This document shows, piece after piece, positions 35,369 through 44,266 of a DNA stretch of 64,000 bases; position 1 is the stretch's first letter; each line of letters starts with the position of its first letter. The position numbers were made by a program, and so were the translations under genes. Source of the stretch: Pseudomonadota bacterium (lineage in GTDB: Bacteria > Desulfobacterota > Desulfovibrionia > Desulfovibrionales > Desulfovibrionaceae); the NCBI GenBank assembly GCA_023419375.1, contig JAEZYD010000029.1, positions 1-64,000 on the forward strand, given 5' to 3'. The notes below the pieces were generated by a model, which worked only from the letters and a program-made list of their open reading frames with translations, was not told where the DNA came from and did no database searches.

Positions 35369-38128
35369 ATGGTTCTGCGCTCTTTTCTGCCGCACGGCCT
35401 TGTTGTGCCGTTTGCCCGTATTTTTGGCCGCAAAGGCCACGCCTCTGCCCATACCGTCAGTACTGAACTGGTTCGCCAGGCTGCAACCCGCCTGCTTGAC
35501 GCCGCCCGCGTTGAGCCGGACGAAGCCCTGCAGACGTTCAACTCCTCGCCCGATGGGCTTACCCGCCATCAGGTGCATGAGATGCGCCACCAGTACGGGG
35601 CCAATATTCTTGCCGCCAAGGGCAGGGACAGCCTGCCCAAACGCCTGTTCACCTCGTTTATCAATCCCTTCAGCGTTGTGCTCCTGCTGCTGGCCTGCAT
35701 TTCCTTCTTTACCGACTACCTGCTTGTAGCTGCCGGAGAAAGAGACCTTACCGCCGTTATTATCGTGATGGTCATGGTCTGCATCAGCGGCGTGCTGCAT
35801 TTCGTGCAGGAGGCCCGCTCCGGCAATGCCGTGGCCCGCCTTGAATCGCTGGTCAAAACCACCATTGAAGTGGTGCGCGAGGGCGAGGGCAAGGAACTGC
35901 CCATCAATTCGCTCGTGGTGGGCGATGTGGTACGCCTTGCCGCAGGCGACATGATCCCCGCCGACATGCGCATTCTGCGGGCCAAGGATCTTTTTGTCAG
36001 TCAGTCTTCCCTCACGGGCGAGAGTGAACCGGTGGAAAAGTTCCCCCATGCCCTGCCCGCTGGCACTGCCGCCGCCTCGCCCCTTGATTGCGACAATCTG
36101 GCCTTCATGGGCAGCAACGTTGTCAGCGGCGCGGCCTACGGCCTTGTGCTGGCTGTGGGCGGAGCCTCGCTTTTCGGCTCTCTGGCGCGCCAGATTGCGG
36201 CCACAACCACGCCCACCAGCTTTGACAAAGGCGTGAATTCCGTTTCCTGGCTGCTTTTGCGCTTCATGATCTGCATGGCCCCGGTGGTGCTATTTATCAA
36301 CGGCTTCACCAAGGGCGACTGGGTGGAAGCCGCCTTGTTTGCCCTTTCCGTTGCCGTGGGTCTTACACCCGAGATGCTGCCAACCGTGGTGTCCGCCAAT
36401 CTGGTGCGCGGGGCCGTGTTTATGGCCCGTAAAAAGGTGATTGCCCGCCGCCTCAACGCCATCCAGAACCTTGGGGCCATGGACGTGCTGTGCACCGACA
36501 AGACGGGCACCCTCACGCAGGACAGGATTGTGCTTGAGTATTCGCTCGATATTCACGGCACGGAAGACGCCCGCGTGCTGCGCCATGCCTTTTTGAACAG
36601 CTGGTTCCAGACCGGCCTCAAAAACCTGCTGGACGCCGCCATCGTCAACCACGCCGATGAACTGAGCATGCAGCCCCTGCGCAAAGAATACAGCCTTGTG
36701 GACGAAATGCCCTTTGATTTCAGCCGCCGCCGCATGAGCGTGGTGGTGGCGGACACCACGGGCAAAACCCAGATCATCACCAAGGGCGCGCTGGAAGAAA
36801 TGCTCACCGTATGCGCCTATGCCGAATACCACGGGCAGGTCGAACCGCTCACGCCCGAACTCCAGGCTGAAATACTGGAGCGCGTGCGCCGCTACAACAA
36901 CGACGGCATGCGCGTGGTGGGCGTGGCGCACAAAACCATGTCCGCGCCTGGCGGCGTTTTCTCTGTGGCGGACGAAAAAGATATGGTGCTGCTGGGCTAT
37001 CTGGCTTTTCTTGATCCGCCCAAGGACTCCGCATCAAAGGCTCTGGCCGCGCTCAACGAGCACGGCGTCCGCGTAAAGGTGCTGACAGGCGACAACGATG
37101 CCGTTACCCGCAGCGTGTGCCGACAGGTGGGATTGCCGGGAAAAAAAATTCTGTTGGGCGCAGAAATTGAAGAGATGGACGATGCGGCCCTGAAGACTGC
37201 CGTTGAAGAAGCCGACATTTTCGCCAAGCTCAGCCCTCGCCAAAAAGCCCGCATTGTGACCTGCCTGCGCGGCAACGGCCATGTGGTGGGCTTTATGGGC
37301 GACGGCATCAACGATGCCCCGGCCATGAAGAACGCCGATGTGGGTATTTCCGTTGATTCCGCCGTGGACGTGGCGCGGGAATCCGCGGGCGTCATTCTGC
37401 TGGAAAAAGACCTCACCGTGCTTGAGGCCGGGGTGATGGAAGGCCGTCGCACCTATGCCAACATCATCAAATATATAAAGATCACCGTCAGTTCCAACTT
37501 CGGCAACATGTTCTCCGTGCTGGCTGCCAGCGTGTTTCTGCCGTTCCTGCCCATGACGCCCCTGCAGATTCTGGTGCTCAACTTGCTCTACGATGTCTCC
37601 TGCACGGCCATGCCCTGGGACAATGTGGACGAGGACTTTCTGCGCAAGCCCCGCAACTGGGACACGGACAGCATCCGGCGGTTCATGTTCTGGCTCGGGC
37701 CTACCAGCTCGATCTTTGACCTCACAACCTATGCCCTGCTGTTCTGGGTGATCTGCCCTGCCGTGGTGCCCATGCCCGCAGGCGGCTGGCAGGCCATGAG
37801 CAGCACCGATCAGGCGAGCTTTGCCGCCCTGTTTCAGGCGGGCTGGTTTGTGGAATCGTTGTGGACGCAGACCATGGTCATCCACATGCTGCGCACCCCG
37901 GGCATCCCCTTGCTGCACAGCCGCGCCGCATGGCAGGTGACCCTGCTCACGGGGCTTGGCGTTGCCGTGGGCACGGCCATTCCCTTTACCGCTTTAGGCC
38001 AAGGGCTGGATATGGGCGCGCTGCCCGCCAGCTACTTCCCCTGGCTGGCGGCAGTGCTTGTGGGTTATCTGACCCTGGCCACGCTGGTAAAGCGGGCCTT
38101 TATGCGCCGCTACAACACATGGTTATAA
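35369..38128 (+). CDS. mgtA: Magnesium-translocating P-type ATPase
   Basis: Inner-membrane P3B-type ATPase importing Mg2+, 919 residues. The phosphorylation site is DKTGTLTQDRIV (Asp377), the nucleotide region includes TKGALEEML, and the hinge is MGDGINDAPAMKNADVGISVD. The long C-terminal membrane part has the Mg2+-type NLLYDVSCTAMPWDNVD. ATG 35369 has AGGAGG six bases upstream. It is preceded by a ~220-base leader with a candidate leader peptide, suggesting control by Mg2+ availability after transcription starts. A hairpin follows the stop. Confidence 0.95.
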   Translation: MVLRSFLPHGLVVPFARIFGRKGHASAHTVSTELVRQAATRLLDAARVEPDEALQTFNSSPDGLTRHQVHEMRHQYGANILAAKGRDSLPKRLFTSFINPFSVVLLLLACISFFTDYLLVAAGERDLTAVIIVMVMVCISGVLHFVQEARSGNAVARLESLVKTTIEVVREGEGKELPINSLVVGDVVRLAAGDMIPADMRILRAKDLFVSQSSLTGESEPVEKFPHALPAGTAAASPLDCDNLAFMGSNVVSGAAYGLVLAVGGASLFGSLARQIAATTTPTSFDKGVNSVSWLLLRFMICMAPVVLFINGFTKGDWVEAALFALSVAVGLTPEMLPTVVSANLVRGAVFMARKKVIARRLNAIQNLGAMDVLCTDKTGTLTQDRIVLEYSLDIHGTEDARVLRHAFLNSWFQTGLKNLLDAAIVNHADELSMQPLRKEYSLVDEMPFDFSRRRMSVVVADTTGKTQIITKGALEEMLTVCAYAEYHGQVEPLTPELQAEILERVRRYNNDGMRVVGVAHKTMSAPGGVFSVADEKDMVLLGYLAFLDPPKDSASKALAALNEHGVRVKVLTGDNDAVTRSVCRQVGLPGKKILLGAEIEEMDDAALKTAVEEADIFAKLSPRQKARIVTCLRGNGHVVGFMGDGINDAPAMKNADVGISVDSAVDVARESAGVILLEKDLTVLEAGVMEGRRTYANIIKYIKITVSSNFGNMFSVLAASVFLPFLPMTPLQILVLNLLYDVSCTAMPWDNVDEDFLRKPRNWDTDSIRRFMFWLGPTSSIFDLTTYALLFWVICPAVVPMPAGGWQAMSSTDQASFAALFQAGWFVESLWTQTMVIHMLRTPGIPLLHSRAAWQVTLLTGLGVAVGTAIPFTALGQGLDMGALPASYFPWLAAVLVGYLTLATLVKRAFMRRYNTWL

Positions 38129-38134
38129 CAAGAA

Positions 38135-38173
38135 CTGCGGTCAGGGGGCTGGTTTTCAACCTCCTGACCGCAG
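38135..38173. terminator. Hairpin after mgtA
   Basis: Inverted repeat CTGCGGTCAGGGGG and CCTCCTGACCGCAG with one internal imperfection around a T-rich loop (38135-38173). There is no clear U-tract on the plus strand, so it may act as a terminator only weakly or protect the transcript end. Confidence 0.55.
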
Positions 38174-38240
38174 CACGAAAAGAAGCAGTCATCTGTTCCC
38201 GGCAAGGCTGCCTCAAACAGCCAGCGGACAAAAGCACTGT

Positions 38241-39443
38241 TTAACGTTTGCTGTCAAAAAATTCCTTCTGATCCCCCACCCCATACAAAAACGCACCCCG
38301 ATGGTCGGCGGTGTCGCCAGCATACACGGCCTCAGCCCTGGCTCCCCCAGCGGTGATGGTGTAGCCCACGGCAAGGGTGGACACGTAGGGCGGCATGACC
38401 TCATCCACCTTGCCGTAATAGTAGCGGCAAGGCGTTGCCGAGCGCCACATGAAGGCCTGATTGTCGCGCAATCTGCTGAAAAATGAGTCCATACCCGCCG
38501 AGGATTGCGCCGCGACTTCCGGTTGCACCAGATCGGCAATCTTGGCGGGTATCTGCGGTTGCAACTCTTCCCAGCCAATCTTGTTCTCGTAAAAATCGCG
38601 GCAGGCAGCCTGATACTCGGGTCTGATGACGGTCTGCGGCAGGCCGGGCATGTCGTAATAGTAGGCGTAGGAATGGGTAAACAGAATGACGCTGCCCGCG
38701 AGCCACGTGGCGTCAAGCGCTGAGGGGTTGTTTATCCAGCGGGTCAGCAGCAGGTACAGATCGGCTGGCGTAGCCGCCGTTGCCGCCGCCTTGACGGGCA
38801 TATCCAGAGATTCGAGCCGGTGGCGGAACTGTTGGGTGCTCCAGCTGCCCTGCGACCAGCCGCTGAGATAGAGGCCGTCCTCTTCAATGCCCAGATCCGC
38901 CAGCACCGCGCGGGCGGCAAAAAGCATGTCCATGCAGGCCTGCACTGTCGACTCGCGCACCATGTAGCTGTCCGGCTCTGTGGAATCTCCCTTGCCGATG
39001 TAGTCCGCGCCGATCACCACATAGCCGTTCCCCGCCAGCCGCGCGGTCACAATGCGCGTTTCGTCCGATTCTTCGGGGCGGGAGGGCACCGCTGTGCGGG
39101 TAAATACCGTGCCGTGCTGGTACGAAACCACGGGCAGCTTCTTTTGGGCTATTTGCGGCACTGCCACAAGGCCGGAAGCCAGCGTGGGCCGATTGCCCTG
39201 TTCCGGAATCATGGTTGTGTACAGCACCTTGTACAGGCTCACGCCATTGGCGGCCTCAGAATACTGCATTTTGAAATTGCTGAATGCCGCCACTTCTGAC
39301 GTAAGAATTTTATTCAGCCGTTCAACGCTGTAGTCGCCGATGTGCGTATAGCGCACGCCGGAGGTCACATCCTTGTAGTCTGCCGCGCTGGCGGTGACTG
39401 CCAGCAGCATGAACAAAAAAGCACTGATTATGGTCTGCCGCAT
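38241..39443 (-). CDS. Secreted alpha/beta hydrolase (lipase/esterase-like)
   Basis: Exported hydrolase of 400 residues with a Sec signal peptide (residues 1-20, ending ASA-ADY). The nucleophile elbow is GWSQGSWSTQQF, an oxyanion-type region is VSYQHGTVF, and a later HRGAFLYG could supply the catalytic His. Similar secreted proteins act on lipids or esters, but the substrate is unknown. It stands alone on the minus strand between the mgtA hairpin and the chemoreceptor terminator. The segment NKIGWEELQPQIPAKIADLV lies in a lid-like helical region. Confidence 0.85.
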   Translation of the reverse strand: MRQTIISAFLFMLLAVTASAADYKDVTSGVRYTHIGDYSVERLNKILTSEVAAFSNFKMQYSEAANGVSLYKVLYTTMIPEQGNRPTLASGLVAVPQIAQKKLPVVSYQHGTVFTRTAVPSRPEESDETRIVTARLAGNGYVVIGADYIGKGDSTEPDSYMVRESTVQACMDMLFAARAVLADLGIEEDGLYLSGWSQGSWSTQQFRHRLESLDMPVKAAATAATPADLYLLLTRWINNPSALDATWLAGSVILFTHSYAYYYDMPGLPQTVIRPEYQAACRDFYENKIGWEELQPQIPAKIADLVQPEVAAQSSAGMDSFFSRLRDNQAFMWRSATPCRYYYGKVDEVMPPYVSTLAVGYTITAGGARAEAVYAGDTADHRGAFLYGVGDQKEFFDSKR

Positions 39444-39544
39444 GGAGCCTCCGGGTTTGCTGGTGTTTTTTCCACACTACTGATGCAGCGTTCTTTTGCA
39501 AGCCTCTGTGAGCCGCCCTAAAAGCTGCCCCCGAAGAATATCTG

Positions 39545-39574
39545 AAAAGGGGCCTGCCATGCGGCAAGCCCCCC
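39545..39574 (-). terminator. Rho-independent terminator after the chemoreceptor gene
   Basis: GGGGCCTGCC and GGCAAGCCCC form a stem with one mismatch around ATGC (39549-39572). On the minus strand it is followed by TTTT. It lies about 30 bases after the chemoreceptor stop. Confidence 0.75.
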
Positions 39575-39600
39575 AATATTGGTACATGCAGACAGGCGGG

Positions 39601-41643
39601 CTAGTTTCCGGACTTCATGTTGCTGATAAGCCCGCGCAGCACCTGGGCCTGCTGGGCCATGTCGGAAACCGCCCCGGCAGAATGCTGCATGGCGGAGCTG
39701 GTTTCGAGCGAGATGCGGTTCACGTCCTCAATGGAGCGGTTGATCTCCTCACTGGTGGAGGACTGCTCTTCCGCAGCTGTGGCGATGGACTGCACCTGCT
39801 GGGCCGTGGCGTCCACCAGGTTCACAATTTCATGCAGGGCCTCGCCCGAGGTGCCCGCAAGCGCGGTGGCGGTGTCAATCATGCCCACGACCTGCTCCAC
39901 GTTACCCACGTTTTTACGTGTGCCATTCTGGATATCGCGGATGGCGTCGCCCACTTCCTTGGTGGCGGTCATGGTCTTTTCCGCCAGTTTGCGCACTTCA
40001 TCGGCAACCACGGCAAATCCGCGTCCGGCTTCGCCTGCGCGCGCCGCTTCAATGGCCGCATTGAGGGCCAACAGGTTGGTCTGGTCGGCGATATCCGAAA
40101 TAACGCCCAATATCTGCCCCGTGCTCTCGGCCTGCTTGCCGAGGGAGGCCATTTCCGTTTTCAGTTCCACGGCTCTGGTCTGGATGCGGCTGATATCCTT
40201 TACCACGCGGGCCACCACATCGGCGCCGCTTTCAGCCTTGCTCTTGGCAGTGTTGGCGGATTCTGCCGCCTGGCTGGCGTTGCGCGCCACTTCAAGCACG
40301 GTGGCGTTCATTTCTTCCATGGCGGTGGCTGTTTCGCCCACGCGCGCGGTCTGGCTTGCAGCGCCACGGCTCGCCTGTTCAACCTGGGCCGAGAGTTCTT
40401 CCGAAGCCGTGGTTACGGCTTCCACAACGCCTTCAAGCTCGGTGGCGGCATGCAGCATGCCATCGGCCTTGGCCTGTTCAGCGGCCATGCGGGCGGCCTC
40501 GGCTTCTTTGGTCGCGCTGGCGGCGCGTTCCGATTCTTCCTGCGCCAGACGGCTTTTTCCGTCAGCCTCGGCTATCTTGTCTTTAAGGCTGCCCACCATG
40601 CTGCGCAGGCTGTCTGCCAGATGGCCGATTTCATTGCGCAGATTGATTGTCAGGGAGGATTCAAGATTGCCGTCCGCAACCTCCGAAGCAAAAGCCTGCA
40701 ACTGCCGCAAGGGGCGCACAACAACCTTGTCCAGCGCGAACAGGCAAATGCCCACAAGCGACAGAATCGTGACAAACCCCAGCACCAGCATGGCGTTGCG
40801 CTGCTCATGGGCCGGGGCTTCTATTTCCTCGCGGCTCACGGTCACGCCAACGCGCCAGTTCCAGTTGGGGGCAACATCCCAGGCCAGCATGCGTTTTTCG
40901 CCGTTACGCACAAATTCCACGCCATTGCCGGAGTCAGCCTTGACCATTTCGCTGACGCCCGGCTCTCCCGCCATATTTTTGAGGATAAGCTCGCTGTCCA
41001 CGTGGCTGATCACAACGCCTTCGGGCGAAACCACAATGACGCGGCCTGTCTTGCCAATGGTAATGGCCTTGAGATTCTTGGTCAGGCTGTCAATGTCGTA
41101 GGACATGCCCACGCCGCCAACCACTTTGCCTTTGTCGTCAAAAATGGGCGTAGTGACGCTGACTATGAGCTTGCCCGTGGCAATGCTTTTGAGCGGGGCG
41201 GAACTGTACCCCACCTTGCCAGCCAGAGCATCCTTTATGTATTCACGCTCAGCCAGATCGTTAACCTTGCCCAGTTTACCCTGTGCGCAAAGAATAACCT
41301 GCTTGCCCGAAGCATCAAACAGATAGAGCGTATTTATCTCGGGTGCAGCCTGCGACATGGCAGCAAGAAAAACTTCCGCGCCCTTTTTGTCTTCGCCCGT
41401 AAGCAGAAATTCACGCAGTCTTGGCGGCTTGGAAACACCGTTTACAAACATGCTGAGCTGGGTTCCAAAATCGCCCAGAGATTTGCTTACCGTATCTGCG
41501 GTGAGATCCATTTCGTGAGTGCTTGCCTTAAGGTTCGCCTCATCCCCCATGCGCGTTACGACAACAACCAGAGCCGACTGCACCGCCAGGACCACGATGC
41601 TGATGACCAGCAACATGGCAGTTCTGATACTGCGTGAAAACAT
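39601..41643 (-). CDS. Methyl-accepting chemotaxis protein with periplasmic Cache sensor
   Basis: Transmembrane chemoreceptor of 680 residues. A first membrane helix is near residues 9-30, a periplasmic dCache-type sensor follows (REYIKDALAGKVGYSSAPLK, then TPIFDDKGKVVGGVGMSYDI), and the second membrane helix is near residue 280. HAMP and coiled-coil signalling domain come next; the conserved hairpin tip includes GRGFAVVADEVRKLAEK. No C-terminal NWETF-like pentapeptide is seen. Cache domains often bind amino acids or organic acids. The gene is single, with its own terminator, and a ~190-base upstream region with GC-rich repeats (41644-41830). Confidence 0.95.
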   Translation of the reverse strand: MFSRSIRTAMLLVISIVVLAVQSALVVVVTRMGDEANLKASTHEMDLTADTVSKSLGDFGTQLSMFVNGVSKPPRLREFLLTGEDKKGAEVFLAAMSQAAPEINTLYLFDASGKQVILCAQGKLGKVNDLAEREYIKDALAGKVGYSSAPLKSIATGKLIVSVTTPIFDDKGKVVGGVGMSYDIDSLTKNLKAITIGKTGRVIVVSPEGVVISHVDSELILKNMAGEPGVSEMVKADSGNGVEFVRNGEKRMLAWDVAPNWNWRVGVTVSREEIEAPAHEQRNAMLVLGFVTILSLVGICLFALDKVVVRPLRQLQAFASEVADGNLESSLTINLRNEIGHLADSLRSMVGSLKDKIAEADGKSRLAQEESERAASATKEAEAARMAAEQAKADGMLHAATELEGVVEAVTTASEELSAQVEQASRGAASQTARVGETATAMEEMNATVLEVARNASQAAESANTAKSKAESGADVVARVVKDISRIQTRAVELKTEMASLGKQAESTGQILGVISDIADQTNLLALNAAIEAARAGEAGRGFAVVADEVRKLAEKTMTATKEVGDAIRDIQNGTRKNVGNVEQVVGMIDTATALAGTSGEALHEIVNLVDATAQQVQSIATAAEEQSSTSEEINRSIEDVNRISLETSSAMQHSAGAVSDMAQQAQVLRGLISNMKSGN

Positions 41644-41829
41644 AAAAACATCCTTTGCGTAATAAAACCTGTCATCTCAACGCATTGATCCTTGGTGCTT
41701 CATATGCGGCAGCCCCCGTTTCGGGAGGGTGACAATGCCCCAAGAGATCATGCCGTGCGGCCCGCAACGCGGCTATTTTCAAAAAGCCACGTAATCTACG
41801 TACCAGAGGAGGAGCGGCATGCTGCACAG
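41644..41829. other. Structured-looking region upstream of the chemoreceptor gene
   Basis: Between the thrC terminator and the chemoreceptor start lie several GC-rich inverted words, for example CCCCCGTTTCGGGAGGG (41712-41728 region) and GCCGTGCGGC. They could form a folded leader RNA on the minus strand, but they match no riboswitch class I know. No gene is seen. Confidence 0.3.
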
Positions 41830-41871
41830 CAAAAAGAAGCGGCAGCGCAACAGACATGCGCTGCCGCTTCA
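41830..41871 (-). terminator. Strong rho-independent terminator after thrC
   Basis: A perfect 14-bp stem (GAAGCGGCAGCGCA at 41836-41849 and its complement at 41857-41870) with a seven-base loop is followed on the minus strand by TTTTT. It ends the threonine synthase transcript 30 bases after the stop. Confidence 0.9.
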
Positions 41872-41899
41872 TTGATTATCGGCTTCTGTAATATAAACT

Positions 41900-43345
41900 T
41901 TACTTTTTTTGTAAAGAAAGTCGTCCGGCCACGGCATCCGCCCCCATGCGGGCGAATTCGGCCACTTCACGCCCCTGACGGGCGCTTTCGGGCAGGAGCA
42001 GTTCCGGCTTGTTGGCCAGGCTTTTGTCTGGCGTGACGCCGTATTCCGCCGGGAAGGAGTCGTTGAAGTACATGTCCTGAAAACCAGCGAACTTGAGCGC
42101 ATGGGCCGTTGCGTCAAGCACGGCATGCTCCTTGTCGCTGATAAGGCCAAGGGCCTTGGCGTTCATGAGGCCCGCAAGGCATTCTCCGCCCTGGGTGCAG
42201 GCAATGTGGCCGTGCCGATTGGCAACAATCATGGCGTCCATGATCTGCTGCTCGGTCACGCGCACCACCTGAAAAGCCCCTTCGCCGCCCTTTTCGATAA
42301 ACATCTCCGCCAGCTTGCGCACGCGCGGGAAGGAAACGGGATTGCCGATCATGGCGGCCTGGGCCACGCTGGGCGTGACGGTCACGGGCTGCCAGTGGCG
42401 GGCACCCTTGGGCGCATCGTAATAACGCCACACCGGGTCGGCATGCTCGGACTGCACGCCAAATACGCGGGGCAGCGAAGTGATGATGCCAAGCTCCAGC
42501 ATCTTCAGGAAGCCGCACATGATGGCCGTGATGTTGCCTGCGTTGCCGATGGGCACAAAGAGGCACAGGTCGGTCATGTCCCAGCCGTACCACTGGGCGG
42601 TTTCATACGCGTAGGATTCCTGCCCGAGGATGCGCCAGCTGTTCTTGGAATTGAGCAGGGCCACGCGGTAATTTTCGGCCAGAAGCTCGACCACCTTCAT
42701 GCAGTCGTCAAACACGCCGGGCAGTTCAAGCACGGTTGCGCCGCTGCCAAGGGGCTGGGAAAGCTGCTGGGGCGTTACCTTGCCGTGGGGCAGAAGCACC
42801 ACGCTCTTGAGGGGCGCGCCCACATAGGAGGCGTAAAGGGCCGCTGCCGCCGAGGTGTCGCCAGTGGAGGCGCATACGGTCAGCACTTCGTCCCACTTGT
42901 TGCGGCGGCACAGCCACTTGAGGTAGCTGAACGCGCAGGCCATGCCGCGATCCTTAAAGGACGCGCTGGGGTTCTGGCCGTCGTTCTTGTAGGCAAAGGG
43001 CACGCCCACGCGGTCGCGCAGGGCCGGGGCCGCTTCAATAATCGGCGTGATGCCTTCGCCCAGATACACGATATCGTCTTCGTCCAGCAGGGGAGCAAGC
43101 AGCTCGTAAAAACGGAATATCCCCCGAAGCGCGGTGCTGCGGCTGGCGGAACGGGCGTCAAAAAGCCCGCGCCACTCTGCGCCGCTGCGTTCTTTCAGTT
43201 TGTCGAAATCCAGGTTTTCCAGCAGAAACACGCCGCCGCACTGCGGGCAGGTGTACAACAGGCTGTCGCCGGGATGACGCGCGCCGCAGTCAAGACAAAC
43301 ATACTCCATGCGGCCGCGATAGGCCGGAAAATCCGCATGCGCCAT
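41900..43345 (-). CDS. thrC: Threonine synthase with N-terminal zinc ribbon
   Basis: PLP enzyme converting phosphohomoserine to threonine, 481 residues. The N-terminus carries a zinc-ribbon pair (YVCLDCGARHPGDS and YTCPQCGG), then the PLP lysine in NPSASFKDRGMACA and the phosphate-binding loop VPIGNAGNITAIM. ATG 43345 has AAGGAG upstream. It completes the pathway begun by hom at 28-29.5 kb, though the two genes lie in separate transcripts. It is followed by its own strong terminator. Confidence 0.95.
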   Translation of the reverse strand: MAHADFPAYRGRMEYVCLDCGARHPGDSLLYTCPQCGGVFLLENLDFDKLKERSGAEWRGLFDARSASRSTALRGIFRFYELLAPLLDEDDIVYLGEGITPIIEAAPALRDRVGVPFAYKNDGQNPSASFKDRGMACAFSYLKWLCRRNKWDEVLTVCASTGDTSAAAALYASYVGAPLKSVVLLPHGKVTPQQLSQPLGSGATVLELPGVFDDCMKVVELLAENYRVALLNSKNSWRILGQESYAYETAQWYGWDMTDLCLFVPIGNAGNITAIMCGFLKMLELGIITSLPRVFGVQSEHADPVWRYYDAPKGARHWQPVTVTPSVAQAAMIGNPVSFPRVRKLAEMFIEKGGEGAFQVVRVTEQQIMDAMIVANRHGHIACTQGGECLAGLMNAKALGLISDKEHAVLDATAHALKFAGFQDMYFNDSFPAEYGVTPDKSLANKPELLLPESARQGREVAEFARMGADAVAGRLSLQKK

Positions 43346-43502
43346 GAGAGAAACTCCTTGATAATGGCATCAGGAAGGGGCTTTGCAATCCCCGTCCTCA
43401 CCCCCGGTCTGCAAAAACATTTTGCGGCCAGGGGCGCTTGTGGCTGTGACAATGGCGGCACAGGAGGCCGCAGCATTGCCGAAATCTGCGGGGAAGCCGA
43501 GG

Positions 43503-44117
43503 CTATCCCTTGTCTTCCTGCTTTTCAGCGTGCTTGCCCTTGAGCCAGCTTTTTTCGGTGCCTGCACGCAAGCGCGCGATATTTTCCTTGTGTTTCCACA
43601 CTACCACTGCCAGCACGCACAGGGATAGAGGCAGCCACATCCACTGGCCTGTAACCGCCAGGGCCACAACCAGGGCCGCAACGAGGCTCAGGGAACCCAG
43701 GGAAACAAAGCCGCTGCGCCAGATGATCAGGCAGCACAGGGCAGAAGCTGCCAGCAGCTGCCAGAAAGCCAGGGGCATGAACACACCGATGCTGGTGGCA
43801 ACAGCCTTGCCGCCCTTGAACTTCATGAAGCAGGAAAACACATGTCCAAGCACGCAGGCCAGGCCCACGATGCTGACAAATACGGGCGAGGGATTAATGC
43901 GGAACGCGAACCACACCGGCAGCGCGCCCTTGCAGACGTCGCACGCAAGGGTTGCCACACCCCAGCCAAAGCCGCACAGACGCGCCACATTGGTGGCCCC
44001 TGTGTTGCGGCTGCCGCTTTCGCGCGGGTCCAGATGGCAAAAGGTCTTTGCGATGACAAGGCCCCACGGCACAGAACCAAGCACATAGGCCAGAGCAATC
44101 CACAATACTTCCAGCAT
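43503..44117 (-). CDS. plsY: Glycerol-3-phosphate acyltransferase PlsY
   Basis: Membrane enzyme that transfers acyl groups from acyl-phosphate to glycerol-3-phosphate, the first step of phospholipid synthesis. It has 204 residues with about five membrane segments. The family motifs are LGSVPWGLVIAK, then GSRNTGATNVARLCG, and the later HVFSCFMKFKGGKAVATSIGV. The C-terminal 25 residues are charged. It lies between rnb-type and thrC genes on the same strand, with 149 and 157-base gaps, so co-transcription is possible. Confidence 0.95.
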   Translation of the reverse strand: MLEVLWIALAYVLGSVPWGLVIAKTFCHLDPRESGSRNTGATNVARLCGFGWGVATLACDVCKGALPVWFAFRINPSPVFVSIVGLACVLGHVFSCFMKFKGGKAVATSIGVFMPLAFWQLLAASALCCLIIWRSGFVSLGSLSLVAALVVALAVTGQWMWLPLSLCVLAVVVWKHKENIARLRAGTEKSWLKGKHAEKQEDKG

Positions 44118-44266
44118 ATAATTCTCCGCTGCAAGCCTCTGAAAATACGGGCAGATATGCCCGCAAACCCCAACAGTCCCCTAAAAAACAAATCTGCATG
44201 GCAGCGCAAAACCTGTCGGCGCGCATGGCCAGGCCGGAATCCAGCCCGACGGAAGCGAAGGCAGGT

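Noticed and set aside
39496..41637. 713-codon plus-strand frame opposite the chemoreceptor gene
   Set aside because: Longer than the real gene, but a mirror of the codon pattern of a methyl-accepting protein; no ribosome site or known domain.
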